Shown here one piece after another: positions 1-5,528 of a stretch of 10,299 bases of DNA; position 1 is the first letter of the stretch, and the number at the start of each line of letters is the position of its first letter. The position numbers and the translations under genes were made by a program. The stretch is taken from assembly GCA_943329165.2 (NCBI GenBank), contig CALQCV020000051.1, positions 1 to 10,299 on the forward strand, written 5' to 3'. The stretch is from Candidatus Nitrotoga sp. CP45 (GTDB taxonomy: Bacteria > Bacteroidota > Bacteroidia > Flavobacteriales > Flavobacteriaceae). Below the pieces are notes generated by a model. That model was not told where the DNA came from. It worked only from the letters and a program-made list of their open reading frames with translations, and ran no database searches.

Positions 1-1344
1 AATGACAGAACCTTCAACTATGCCGGAATGTATACAGATGCCAATGGCGATACTCGTTTTTATGACAATCAAACGGATAACTATCAGCAAGACCATTACC
101 AATTGCATTGGAACGAAAGAGTTTCAGAAAACTGGAGTAGTAATTTAGCGTTACATTATACGAAAGGAAAAGGCTATTATGAAGAATATCAAAACGGACA
201 GGATTTTGCTGATTATGGTTTAACACCAATTAGTATTGATGGAACAATTATCGACAATACTGATTTAATTCGTCAAAAATGGTTAGACAATGATTTTTAT
301 GGCTCCACTTTTTCTGCTAATTACAGGAAAGATAAATTGGATATCATCATTGGTGGCGGTTGGAACAAATATGAAGGCAAGCGTTTTTGGCAAGTAATTT
401 GGGCGCGCTATGCTTCTACAAGCGAATTGGGAGATCATTACTATGATGATGTTGCCAACAAAACCGATGGTAATGTATTTGCCAAAGCCAATTATCAAGT
501 TACTGAAAAAATCAGTCTTTATGGTGATTTGCAATACCGAAATGTAAATTATAAAGCCGATGGTGTACAACCGACTTTGGTGAATGACACTTTTAATTTC
601 TTTAATCCAAAAGCTGGTTTAAATTATAGTTTCAATGATATAAACACGTTCTATTTCTCTTATGCCAAAGCCAATCGCGAACCTAATCGAACCGATTACG
701 AAGGTGGAAACGTAAAATCAGAAAAACTAGATGACTTTGAATTAGGTTGGCGATTTGTTTCTGAGAAAGCAAAAATCAATACCAATATTTATTACATGGC
801 CTACAAAAACCAATTAATACTAACAGGAAACTTAGATGATGTTGGCAATCCTATCCGTTCTAATAGTGAAAAAAGTTACCGTTTAGGTCTTGAAGTTGAT
901 GCCACTATTGCACTTACAAAACAATTTATCATTCGTCCTAATTTCACATTAAGTCAAAATCGAAATATTGATTTGAATTTAAATGGAGTAAATGTTGGAA
1001 CAAAAGATATTGCCTATTCGCCATCAGTAATTGCTGGAAACATTTTGGTTTATAAACCTAACGATAAACTTCAAATTTCTTGGCTTTCAAAATTTGTAGG
1101 TGAACAATACCTGAATAACATTGAATTGCCTGCAGCTAAGTTGGTAGATTACTTTGTAAACGATTTAAATATTGCCTATGAAATCAAGCCAAAGTCCGTA
1201 TTTAAATCTATTGTTTTGACAGGTTTGGTGAATAATATTTTAGACAAACAATACGTTTCCAATGGATATATGTATGACGTTTATCCATATTATTATCCTC
1301 AAGCAGGAATTAATTTTTTAGCGGGAGCAACACTGAAGTTTTAA
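1..1344 (+). CDS. TonB-dependent outer membrane receptor, C-terminal part (5' end outside window)
   Basis: The frame is open from base 1 and runs 447 codons to a TAA, so only the C-terminal barrel is present; the signal peptide, TonB box and plug lie upstream. The protein is rich in aromatic residues and alternating polar/hydrophobic strands joined by Asn/Asp/Gly-rich loops, as in outer membrane beta-barrels. Typical receptor stretches are visible: a FYFSYAKANREPNRTDYEGG segment followed by KSEKLDDFELGWRF near the middle, a VNNILDKQYVSNGY segment close to the end, and a final strand ending GATLKF with the terminal Phe used in barrel assembly. These receptors import siderophores, haem, vitamins or glycans using TonB/ExbBD energy. 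The substrate cannot be told from this part. No SusD partner follows; the next gene is on the opposite strand. The ATG at 28 is internal. Confidence 0.93.
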   Translation, partial: NDRTFNYAGMYTDANGDTRFYDNQTDNYQQDHYQLHWNERVSENWSSNLALHYTKGKGYYEEYQNGQDFADYGLTPISIDGTIIDNTDLIRQKWLDNDFYGSTFSANYRKDKLDIIIGGGWNKYEGKRFWQVIWARYASTSELGDHYYDDVANKTDGNVFAKANYQVTEKISLYGDLQYRNVNYKADGVQPTLVNDTFNFFNPKAGLNYSFNDINTFYFSYAKANREPNRTDYEGGNVKSEKLDDFELGWRFVSEKAKINTNIYYMAYKNQLILTGNLDDVGNPIRSNSEKSYRLGLEVDATIALTKQFIIRPNFTLSQNRNIDLNLNGVNVGTKDIAYSPSVIAGNILVYKPNDKLQISWLSKFVGEQYLNNIELPAAKLVDYFVNDLNIAYEIKPKSVFKSIVLTGLVNNILDKQYVSNGYMYDVYPYYYPQAGINFLAGATLKF

Positions 1345-1347
1345 TAC

Positions 1348-1377
1348 AAAAAAGCTAGATAAATTGACACTTTTTTT
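1348..1377 (+). terminator. Weak possible terminator after the receptor gene
   Basis: An A6G run (1348-1354) can pair with a CT7 run (1370-1377) around a 15-nt loop and ends in a T tract, just before the convergent lipoprotein stop. The stem is almost all A-T, so this is a weak call. No better terminator is visible in the 34-base gap. Confidence 0.3.
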
Positions 1378-1378
1378 A

Positions 1379-1807
1379 TTAATTGGTAACATATAAATAA
1401 CCGCCGCTAACTTGCACTCGGTATTGTTTCATAGGATAAGGTTGTCCCGGTGATTGACCTGAAAATAAATTGTAAGTCGTATTGTCGCACAAACATTTTG
1501 CTTCAATACCCGTAATTGTCATTGGCGATGTACACGTATTAAAAGGCTGATTCGGACATGCTAAATCAAAAGCAACAAAGTTGCCGTTGCCGGCATTAAA
1601 AACTACAATTCCTCTGGCGCCGGAACTTGGAGAATAATCTACATAATGATTGCTAGCGAATTGTAAATTGCTATAAGCAGGCAAACTCAAATTGAGTTGT
1701 AAATTAACCTGATAAGTAGGTATGTTTGGATTGTTGTTATTAATACTTCCTCCATCACAACCGATGATAAGTGAAATGAATGCAAAAAGAATTAAAATCT
1801 TCTTCAT
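1379..1807 (-). CDS. Small lipoprotein with a degenerate Rieske-like domain
   Basis: The product has 142 residues. It begins with a lipoprotein signal: KK, a hydrophobic core at 4-15 and a lipobox LIIGC with the lipidated Cys at 17, followed by an Asn-rich linker (about 22-30). The C-terminal half resembles a Rieske domain: FDLACPN (Cys84, Asn86) and Cys92 sit where box 1 (CxH...C) would be, AKCLCDNTTY (Cys105, Cys107, Asp108) where box 2 (CxCH) would be, followed by a Rieske-like YPMKQYRVQVSGGYLYV ending. Both histidine iron ligands are replaced, by Asn and Asp, so a normal 2Fe-2S Rieske cluster is unlikely; the cysteines could form disulfides or bind something else. The membrane-anchored location is inferred from the lipobox. 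The start ATG is well placed and has a TAAATTTG box 29 bases upstream. The function is unknown. It is not obviously linked to the convergent receptor gene. Confidence 0.8.
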   Translation of the reverse strand: MKKILILFAFISLIIGCDGGSINNNNPNIPTYQVNLQLNLSLPAYSNLQFASNHYVDYSPSSGARGIVVFNAGNGNFVAFDLACPNQPFNTCTSPMTITGIEAKCLCDNTTYNLFSGQSPGQPYPMKQYRVQVSGGYLYVTN

Positions 1808-1835
1808 ATAAAATTATTAGAAATACATAGCGAAA

Positions 1836-1843
1836 CAAATTTA
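1836..1843 (-). promoter_or_regulatory. -7 box (TAnnTTTG) for the lipoprotein gene
   Basis: Read on the minus strand this is TAAATTTG, a full match to the Bacteroidota sigma-A -7 consensus TAnnTTTG, and it lies 29 bases before the ATG at 1807. A possible -33 TTG (minus strand, 1860-1862) is 16 bases further upstream, slightly short of the usual spacing. Confidence 0.55.
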
Positions 1844-1850
1844 ATTTAAT

Positions 1851-1858
1851 TAACTTTG
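1851..1858 (+). promoter_or_regulatory. Possible upstream -7 box for greA
   Basis: TAACTTTG matches TAnnTTTG on the plus strand, 110 bases before the greA start. No TTG lies at the expected -33 distance, so it may be a chance match or a second, distal greA promoter. Confidence 0.3.
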
Positions 1859-1880
1859 ACAAGCGTTAAAATAACGTCAA
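1856..1880. promoter_or_regulatory. Imperfect palindrome between divergent promoters, possible operator
   Basis: The arms TTGA (1856-1859) and CGTTA (1864-1868) are mirrored by TAACG (1872-1876) and TCAA (1877-1880), with an extra CAAG in the left arm. It lies between the outward-facing -7 boxes at 1836-1843 (-) and 1906-1913 (+), where a regulator could act on both genes. No regulator gene is nearby, and the symmetry could be chance in AT-rich DNA. Confidence 0.3.
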
Positions 1881-1905
1881 CAATTTCGAAATAAAATTAA
1901 AATAA

Positions 1906-1913
1906 TATCTTTG
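1906..1913 (+). promoter_or_regulatory. greA: -7 box (TAnnTTTG) for greA
   Basis: TATCTTTG is a full match to the Bacteroidota -7 element. It predicts a transcript start near 1917-1921, about 50 bases before the greA ATG. The -33 region lacks a clear TTG. The hairpin at 1921-1942 would then form the very 5' end of the mRNA. Confidence 0.55.
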
Positions 1914-1920
1914 CAAAAAG

Positions 1921-1946
1921 AAATCCCATTGCGATGGGATTTTTTC
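1921..1946 (+). terminator. Terminator-like hairpin in the greA leader
   Basis: AAATCCCAT (1921-1929) pairs perfectly with ATGGGATTT (1934-1942) around a TGCG tetraloop, and a T run (1940-1945) follows. This is the form of an intrinsic terminator, but no plus-strand gene lies between it and the greA promoter box. It is therefore better read as a leader element that attenuates greA transcription or protects the 5' end of the mRNA. Confidence 0.6.
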
Positions 1947-1957
1947 TATTTATATAA

Positions 1958-1963
1958 AAGAGG
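1958..1963 (+). promoter_or_regulatory. Shine-Dalgarno-like site for greA
   Basis: AAGAGG ends five bases before the greA ATG, a good Shine-Dalgarno spacing. It is notable because other starts in this window (for example HIT at 2499 and the M3 peptidase at 7528) have only A/T-rich upstream sequence, as is usual in Bacteroidota. Confidence 0.4.
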
Positions 1964-1968
1964 AAATC

Positions 1969-2445
1969 ATGAGTACAGTATCATATTACACAGCAGAAGG
2001 GTTAAAGAAATTAAGAGAAGAATTAGATCAATTAAAAAGCATAGAAAGGCCTAAAGCTTCTCAAGCTATTGCTGAAGCAAGAGACAAAGGCGATTTGTCT
2101 GAAAATGCAGAGTACGATGCAGCAAAAGAAGCACAAGGAATGCTAGAAATGAGAATTGCTAAGCTAGAAGAAGTGCACTCAAACGCTCGATTAATAGACG
2201 AAACACATCTTGATGTTTCTAAAGTTTTGGTTTTATCTAATGTAAAAATTAAAAACCAAGCTAATGGGATGGAGTTGAAATATACTTTAGTTGCCGAAAG
2301 CGAAGCGGATTTAAAATCCGGAAAAATTTCTGTAACGTCTCCGATTGGTAAAGGATTACTAGGAAAATCAGTTGGACAGGTTGCTGAAATTACCGTTCCA
2401 AACGGAAAATTAAGCTTTGAAGTTCTGGAGATTTCAAGAGACTAA
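1969..2445 (+). CDS. greA: Transcription elongation factor GreA
   Basis: The product has 158 residues, the standard GreA length. GreA enters the RNA polymerase secondary channel and stimulates cleavage of the 3' end of backtracked RNA, rescuing stalled complexes. The N-terminal coiled-coil hairpin spans about residues 8-75 and carries the family signature at its tip, ARDKGDLSENAEYDAAKE; Asp42 and Glu45 correspond to the acidic residues Asp41 and Glu44 of E. coli GreA that help hold the catalytic Mg ion. The C-terminal FKBP-like domain (about 80-156) contains the expected SPIGKGLLGKSVGQ segment. The ATG has a Shine-Dalgarno-like AAGAGG five bases upstream. The HIT gene follows after 53 bases on the same strand, so the two are probably co-transcribed. 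The leader has a terminator-like hairpin that could set expression. Confidence 0.98.
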   Translation: MSTVSYYTAEGLKKLREELDQLKSIERPKASQAIAEARDKGDLSENAEYDAAKEAQGMLEMRIAKLEEVHSNARLIDETHLDVSKVLVLSNVKIKNQANGMELKYTLVAESEADLKSGKISVTSPIGKGLLGKSVGQVAEITVPNGKLSFEVLEISRD

Positions 2446-2494
2446 TTAGTGTTCAGTAATCAGTCCCAAAGTTTCGGGATTAGTGATCAGTTAA
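2446..2494. repeat. AGT-unit intergenic repeat with imperfect hairpin (greA-HIT gap)
   Basis: The gap holds 7-base units of the form AGTnnTC: AGTGTTC (2448-2454), AGTAATC (2455-2461), a third start AGTCCC at 2462, then AGTGATC (2482-2488) and AGTTAAA (2489-2495). Thus 2446-2459 is repeated at 2480-2493 with only two differences. In the middle TCCC (2464-2467) pairs with GGGA (2476-2479), extended by imperfect pairing outward. The T run needed for an efficient terminator is absent, so read-through into the HIT gene is expected. It resembles the element at 6162-6226. Confidence 0.6.
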
Positions 2495-2498
2495 AGAC

Positions 2499-2888
2499 AT
2501 GAGTTCAATATTTACTAAAATAGTTAACGGAGAAATACCTTGTTATAAAATAGCCGAGGATGAAAATTATCTGGCTTTTCTCGATGTAAATCCAAATGCA
2601 AAAGGACACACGCTTTGCATTCCAAAACAAGAAATCGATAGCATTTTTGATCTGGAGGAAGAGTTGTATTTGGGCTTAATGAAATTTTCCAGAACAGTCG
2701 CCAAAGCGGTTGAAAAAACAGTAGAATGCAAACGCATTGGTGTTGCTGTTGTTGGTTTGGAAGTGCCGCATGCGCACGTGCATTTAATTCCTTTACAAGA
2801 CATGGACGATATGCGTTTTCAAAGAAAAGTGTCATTAACTAAAGAAGAATTTCTAGAATTAGCAAAAGCTATTCAAAGTAATTTATAA
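2499..2888 (+). CDS. HIT family protein (HINT-like nucleotide hydrolase)
   Basis: The product has 129 residues, typical of bacterial HIT proteins. The histidine triad is complete: PHAHVHLIP places His91, His93 and His95 in the HxHxHxx pattern, with His93 the expected nucleophile. The N-terminal family pattern is also present: IFTKIVNGEIPCYKI, then FLDVNPNAKGHTLCIPK at about 27-43, which forms the nucleotide-binding face. HINT-type enzymes hydrolyse nucleoside phosphoramidates and aminoacyl-adenylates in the cytoplasm; the substrate here is unknown. The gene follows greA by 53 bases and is probably in its operon. A strong terminator begins five bases after its stop. Confidence 0.95.
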   Translation: MSSIFTKIVNGEIPCYKIAEDENYLAFLDVNPNAKGHTLCIPKQEIDSIFDLEEELYLGLMKFSRTVAKAVEKTVECKRIGVAVVGLEVPHAHVHLIPLQDMDDMRFQRKVSLTKEEFLELAKAIQSNL

Positions 2889-2892
2889 AACT

Positions 2893-2920
2893 AAAAATCT
2901 CGATTTATCGAGATTTTTTT
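2893..2920. terminator. Bidirectional terminator between the HIT and histidine kinase genes
   Basis: AAAAATCTCGA (2893-2903) pairs perfectly with TCGAGATTTTT (2908-2918) around the 4-nt loop TTTA, with flanking A and T runs on each side. It can stop transcription from both convergent genes. Its right edge touches the stop codon of the kinase gene (2919-2921). Confidence 0.9.
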
Positions 2921-4067
2921 ATGTCTTTTTAAAAGAAACCTGTATTGTTGTTCCCTTTCCAATTTCAGAACTTAAAACTTTTATTTTTCCTTTGTGGTAT
3001 TCTTCCACGATGCGTTTGGTAAGAGACAAACCCAATCCCCAACCCCGTTTTTTTGTAGTAAAACCAGGTTCAAAAATGCGTTTGAATTGGTTTTTCGGAA
3101 TACCATTACCGGTATCGGAAACTAAAATTTTAACTAAATTATTGTCATTTTCAATCACTACCGAAATTTCCCCTTTGCCTTTCATAGCATCAATGGCGTT
3201 TTTAACCAAGTTTTCTACGGTCCAGCTATGAAGTGTCGGATTTAAAGAAATCATAATAGGTTTTTTTGGTGCTTTAAAGGAAAATTCCACTTGTTTTGAA
3301 AACCGCGATTTTAGATAATCGAAAGATTGTTCCGTTTCTTCAATAATATTCAGGCGTTTTAAGACAGGTTCAGAGCCAATTTTTGAAAATCTATCCGTGA
3401 TGGTCTGCAATCGGTTAATGTCTTTTTCAATTTCGGTAACAGTTGTTTCATCTACATTATCAGCTTTCATGATTTCCAACCAACCAATTAAGGATGACAA
3501 TGGCGTCCCAATTTGATGTGCTGTTTCTTTTGCCATTCCTGCCCAAAGTTTATTTTGGGTTGCCATTTTGGTGCTACGGTAAAAGTTGTAAACCAAAGCG
3601 CCAAAAAGAACAATAATCAATAGTAAAGTAATGGGATAGTATTTTAGTTTGTTGAGTAAAGAGGAATTCCCATAATATAAATACTGCACTTGTCCCGGGC
3701 CAATTCTTATTATAATCGGGTCATTTTGTTTTTTTAATTTTTCCAAAAAATCAGCCAGGCGAACTTTATCTTTTATAATGTTTTCATCAATATTGGTGGT
3801 GTTGATAATGACATTTTTTTCGGTTAAGATAATTGGAATCGTTTTGTTATTACTCATAACCTGACGGGGAAGTTCTACATCGTCCCTTAAAGGGTCAGCG
3901 TTGAGCAATGTTTTTAAACTTTCTGCCCAAATTTCCATTTTAACGCGCTCATCGTTTTTGAAGATTTGAAAAAAAGAATAGGTATTCCACAATATCAAAA
4001 TCACAATGACAAAGGAAGCCAAGATGATAAACCAACGGGTAAGGTTTCGTTTTTCGGAAAACTGCAT
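2919..4067 (-). CDS. Membrane sensor histidine kinase
   Basis: The ATG at 4067 gives 382 residues; the in-frame TTG two codons earlier is less likely. Two membrane segments (about 12-29 and 143-163) enclose an extracytoplasmic sensor region of roughly 110 residues with no motif I recognise. The cytoplasmic part carries a HisKA-type helix, AKETAHQIGTPLSSLIGW, with phospho-acceptor His184, followed by an HATPase_c domain: N box NLVKNAIDAM (Asn290), G1 box VSDTGNGIP (Asp318, Gly320, Gly322), F box FEPGFTTK and G2 box GWGLGLSL (Gly342-Gly346). All motifs for autophosphorylation are present. The H box has Gln after His in place of the usual Glu. No receiver domain or response regulator gene is in the window, so the kinase is an orphan here and its signal is unknown. 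No good -7 box was found upstream; only a one-mismatch AAAATTTG lies next to the start. Confidence 0.95.
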   Translation of the reverse strand: MQFSEKRNLTRWFIILASFVIVILILWNTYSFFQIFKNDERVKMEIWAESLKTLLNADPLRDDVELPRQVMSNNKTIPIILTEKNVIINTTNIDENIIKDKVRLADFLEKLKKQNDPIIIRIGPGQVQYLYYGNSSLLNKLKYYPITLLLIIVLFGALVYNFYRSTKMATQNKLWAGMAKETAHQIGTPLSSLIGWLEIMKADNVDETTVTEIEKDINRLQTITDRFSKIGSEPVLKRLNIIEETEQSFDYLKSRFSKQVEFSFKAPKKPIMISLNPTLHSWTVENLVKNAIDAMKGKGEISVVIENDNNLVKILVSDTGNGIPKNQFKRIFEPGFTTKKRGWGLGLSLTKRIVEEYHKGKIKVLSSEIGKGTTIQVSFKKT

Positions 4068-4116
4068 TGACAAATTTTTTATAAATATAATTAAAAGTAT
4101 TAAAGATTAAACTTAT

Positions 4117-4124
4117 TACATTTG
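4117..4124 (+). promoter_or_regulatory. -7 box (TAnnTTTG) for the flavin reductase operon
   Basis: TACATTTG matches TAnnTTTG exactly and lies 19 bases before the ATG at 4144, giving a very short leader. No clear TTG is seen at the -33 distance. Confidence 0.55.
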
Positions 4125-4143
4125 TAAAAAACCGCAAAACAAA

Positions 4144-5019
4144 ATGCTAAGTTTCGAACCACACACACTTTCTCCGGCGCAATTACAAGGCTATTTGCAA
4201 AGCGCTGTAGCACCAAGACCAATTGCTTTTGCAAGTACTATGGATAGTAATGGGAAGCCCAATCTGTCTCCTTTTAGTTTCTTTAATGTGTTTAGTTCCA
4301 ATCCACCAATTTTGGTTTTTTCGCCAGCACGTCGAGTTAGAAATAACACCACTAAACATACGCTCGAAAACTGTCAGGATACTAAAGAAGTAGTCATAAA
4401 TGTGGTCAATTATGATTTGGTTCAACAAGCGTCTTTATCAAGCACGGAATATCCTGATGGGGTAAATGAATTTCTGAAATCGGGTTTGACGATGTTACCT
4501 TCGGATATGGTAAAGCCGTATCGCGTTGCTGAAAGTCCGGTACAATTAGAATGCAAAGTCAACGAAATTATCGCTCTCGGGAATCAAGGTGGCGCAGGAA
4601 ATTTAATTATTTGCGAAGTCGTCAAAATTCACATCCACGAAAATATATTAGATGACAAAAATAGGATAGATCAAAACAAAATTGATTTGGTTTCCCGTCT
4701 TGGTGGAAATTGGTATTCGCGTTCCAATCAAGGTTTGTTTGAAGTCGAAAAACCATTGACAACACTGGGAATCGGAGTAGATGAAATACCGGATTTTATT
4801 AAAAAAAGCCCTGTTTTTGACGGCAATGATTTAGGAAAATTAGGTAATGTAGAAGCATTGCCAACACAAGAAGAAATTACTATATTTGTAAAGCAAAATT
4901 TTACGATTAAAGGTGTTTTGAGTTCGGATGATGAAATGAAAATACACCAAAAAGCAAAAGAATATTTGAATAATAATGACGCACTTTCGGCTTGGAAAGT
5001 GCTTTTAGCAAAACAATAA
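4144..5019 (+). CDS. Flavin reductase-like (FMN-binding split-barrel) protein
   Basis: The product has 291 residues. The first roughly 190 match the flavin reductase-like/flavoredoxin family, which binds FMN in a split barrel and transfers electrons from NAD(P)H or another donor. The family signature is clear: VAPRPIAFASTMDSNGKPN (about 22-40), then LSPFSFFNVFSSNPPILVFSP (41-61), KHTLENCQDTKEVVINVVNY (71-90) and LVSRLGGNWYSR (182-193). A C-terminal extension of about 95 residues, ending in a helical segment rich in Lys/Glu/Asn, has no motif I recognise. No signal peptide is seen, so it is probably cytoplasmic. The electron donor and acceptor cannot be read from the sequence. The next gene starts two bases after its stop, which suggests translational coupling. 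A -7 box lies 19 bases before the ATG. Confidence 0.88.
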   Translation: MLSFEPHTLSPAQLQGYLQSAVAPRPIAFASTMDSNGKPNLSPFSFFNVFSSNPPILVFSPARRVRNNTTKHTLENCQDTKEVVINVVNYDLVQQASLSSTEYPDGVNEFLKSGLTMLPSDMVKPYRVAESPVQLECKVNEIIALGNQGGAGNLIICEVVKIHIHENILDDKNRIDQNKIDLVSRLGGNWYSRSNQGLFEVEKPLTTLGIGVDEIPDFIKKSPVFDGNDLGKLGNVEALPTQEEITIFVKQNFTIKGVLSSDDEMKIHQKAKEYLNNNDALSAWKVLLAKQ

Positions 5020-5021
5020 TT

Positions 5022-5396
5022 ATGGAAGTTACAGGAAAAATTAAGGTGGTCAATGCAGAGCAACAAGTTTCTGCTTCATTCAAAAAAAGAGAATTGGTTG
5101 TGGCAACAGAAGAGCAATATCCACAATTTATCAGCATCAACTTTGTACAAGACAAATGCGATTTGTTGAACAATTACAATGTGGGTGATGCTGTAAAAGT
5201 GTCAATCAATTTAAGAGGAAGAGAATGGGTAAACCCACAAGGAGAAACCAAATATTTCAACGACATTCAAGGTTGGAGAGTTGAGAAACTACAAGCAGAA
5301 GCACCTGTGGCAGGAATGGCTCCAATGCCACCGGCAGAAGCTTTTGCACCAGCAACCAACTTCAATGAAGAAGCGCATGACGATTTACCTTTCTAA
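5022..5396 (+). CDS. DUF3127 family protein, SSB-like OB fold with acidic C-tail
   Basis: The ATG at 5022 gives 124 residues and starts with the family-typical MEVTGKIKVV; an in-frame TTG at 4992 would overlap the flavin reductase gene and adds residues unlike the family. Residues 1-90 are beta-rich (KKRELVVATEEQYPQFISINFVQDK, then VGDAVKVSINLRGREW) and match the DUF3127 domain, a Bacteroidota family with an OB-like, SSB-related appearance. After a Pro/Ala-rich flexible linker (about 92-113) the protein ends in EEAHDDLPF, very like the DDDIPF tip by which bacterial SSB recruits repair and replication proteins. This suggests, but does not prove, binding of single-stranded nucleic acid and use of the same partner pockets. 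The gene begins two bases after the flavin reductase stop and is followed directly by the heptad palindrome and terminator. Confidence 0.85.
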   Translation: MEVTGKIKVVNAEQQVSASFKKRELVVATEEQYPQFISINFVQDKCDLLNNYNVGDAVKVSINLRGREWVNPQGETKYFNDIQGWRVEKLQAEAPVAGMAPMPPAEAFAPATNFNEEAHDDLPF

Positions 5397-5520
5397 AAAA
5401 GAGAAAAGAATAAAGAGTATAGAACAAAGATTGTCATTCTAAATGTTAAGCCAAAAGGTTAATTTAGAATGACTTTTTTATTGCTCTTTTGTCTATTCTC
5501 TATTTTCTATATTCTATTTC
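5396..5520. repeat. Extended palindrome of 7-bp units around a central terminator
   Basis: On the minus strand, 5430 down to 5396 divides into five contiguous heptads, each TCTWTNN (unit edges 5430-5424, 5423-5417, 5416-5410, 5409-5403, 5402-5396). On the plus strand, 5485-5519 divides into five more of the same form (5485-5491, 5492-5498, 5499-5505, 5506-5512, 5513-5519). The two arrays face each other across the hairpin at 5433-5473. All ten units have TCT at positions 1-3 and T at position 5. The arms can pair imperfectly, so the whole 125 bases can fold as one long hairpin or cruciform. The outer left edge reaches the DUF3127 stop codon. Confidence 0.75.
5433..5479 (+). terminator. Strong intrinsic terminator between DUF3127 and aat
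   Basis: The 12-base arms GTCATTCTAAAT (5433-5444) and ATTTAGAATGAC (5462-5473) are perfectly complementary, and the interior contains a short CC/GG stem with an AAAA loop. A run of six T (5474-5479) follows the right arm. It should end transcription of the flavin reductase-DUF3127 operon. aat, starting 50 bases later, then needs its own promoter or read-through; no TAnnTTTG box was found in the space between. Confidence 0.9.
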
Positions 5521-5528
5521 TCTCAAAT

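Noticed and set aside
1921-1946. Hairpin as the terminator of the TonB-dependent receptor gene
   Set aside because: The receptor gene ends at 1344, almost 580 bases earlier, with an opposing gene in between. A leader role for greA fits better.
2524-2835. Minus-strand open frames across the HIT gene
   Set aside because: They lie entirely inside a gene with a full histidine triad and have no family resemblance, so they are shadows of that gene.
4068-4073. TTG start for the histidine kinase, two codons before the ATG
   Set aside because: An ATG is available at 4067 and the extra two residues add nothing recognisable. The same reasoning rejects the TTG starts at 4992 (DUF3127), 6805 (tag) and 7504 (M3 peptidase, which also lies inside the -7 box).
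5396-5520. CRISPR-like array
   Set aside because: The units are 7 bases and contiguous, without spacers, and the two halves are inverted. No cas genes are present.
5469-5528. Upstream ATG of aat giving a hydrophobic 20-residue N-terminus that looks like a signal or membrane segment
   Set aside because: The codons come from the right arm of the terminator hairpin and the TCTWTNN repeat. Aat is a cytoplasmic enzyme, and the family pattern starts just after the ATG at 5529.
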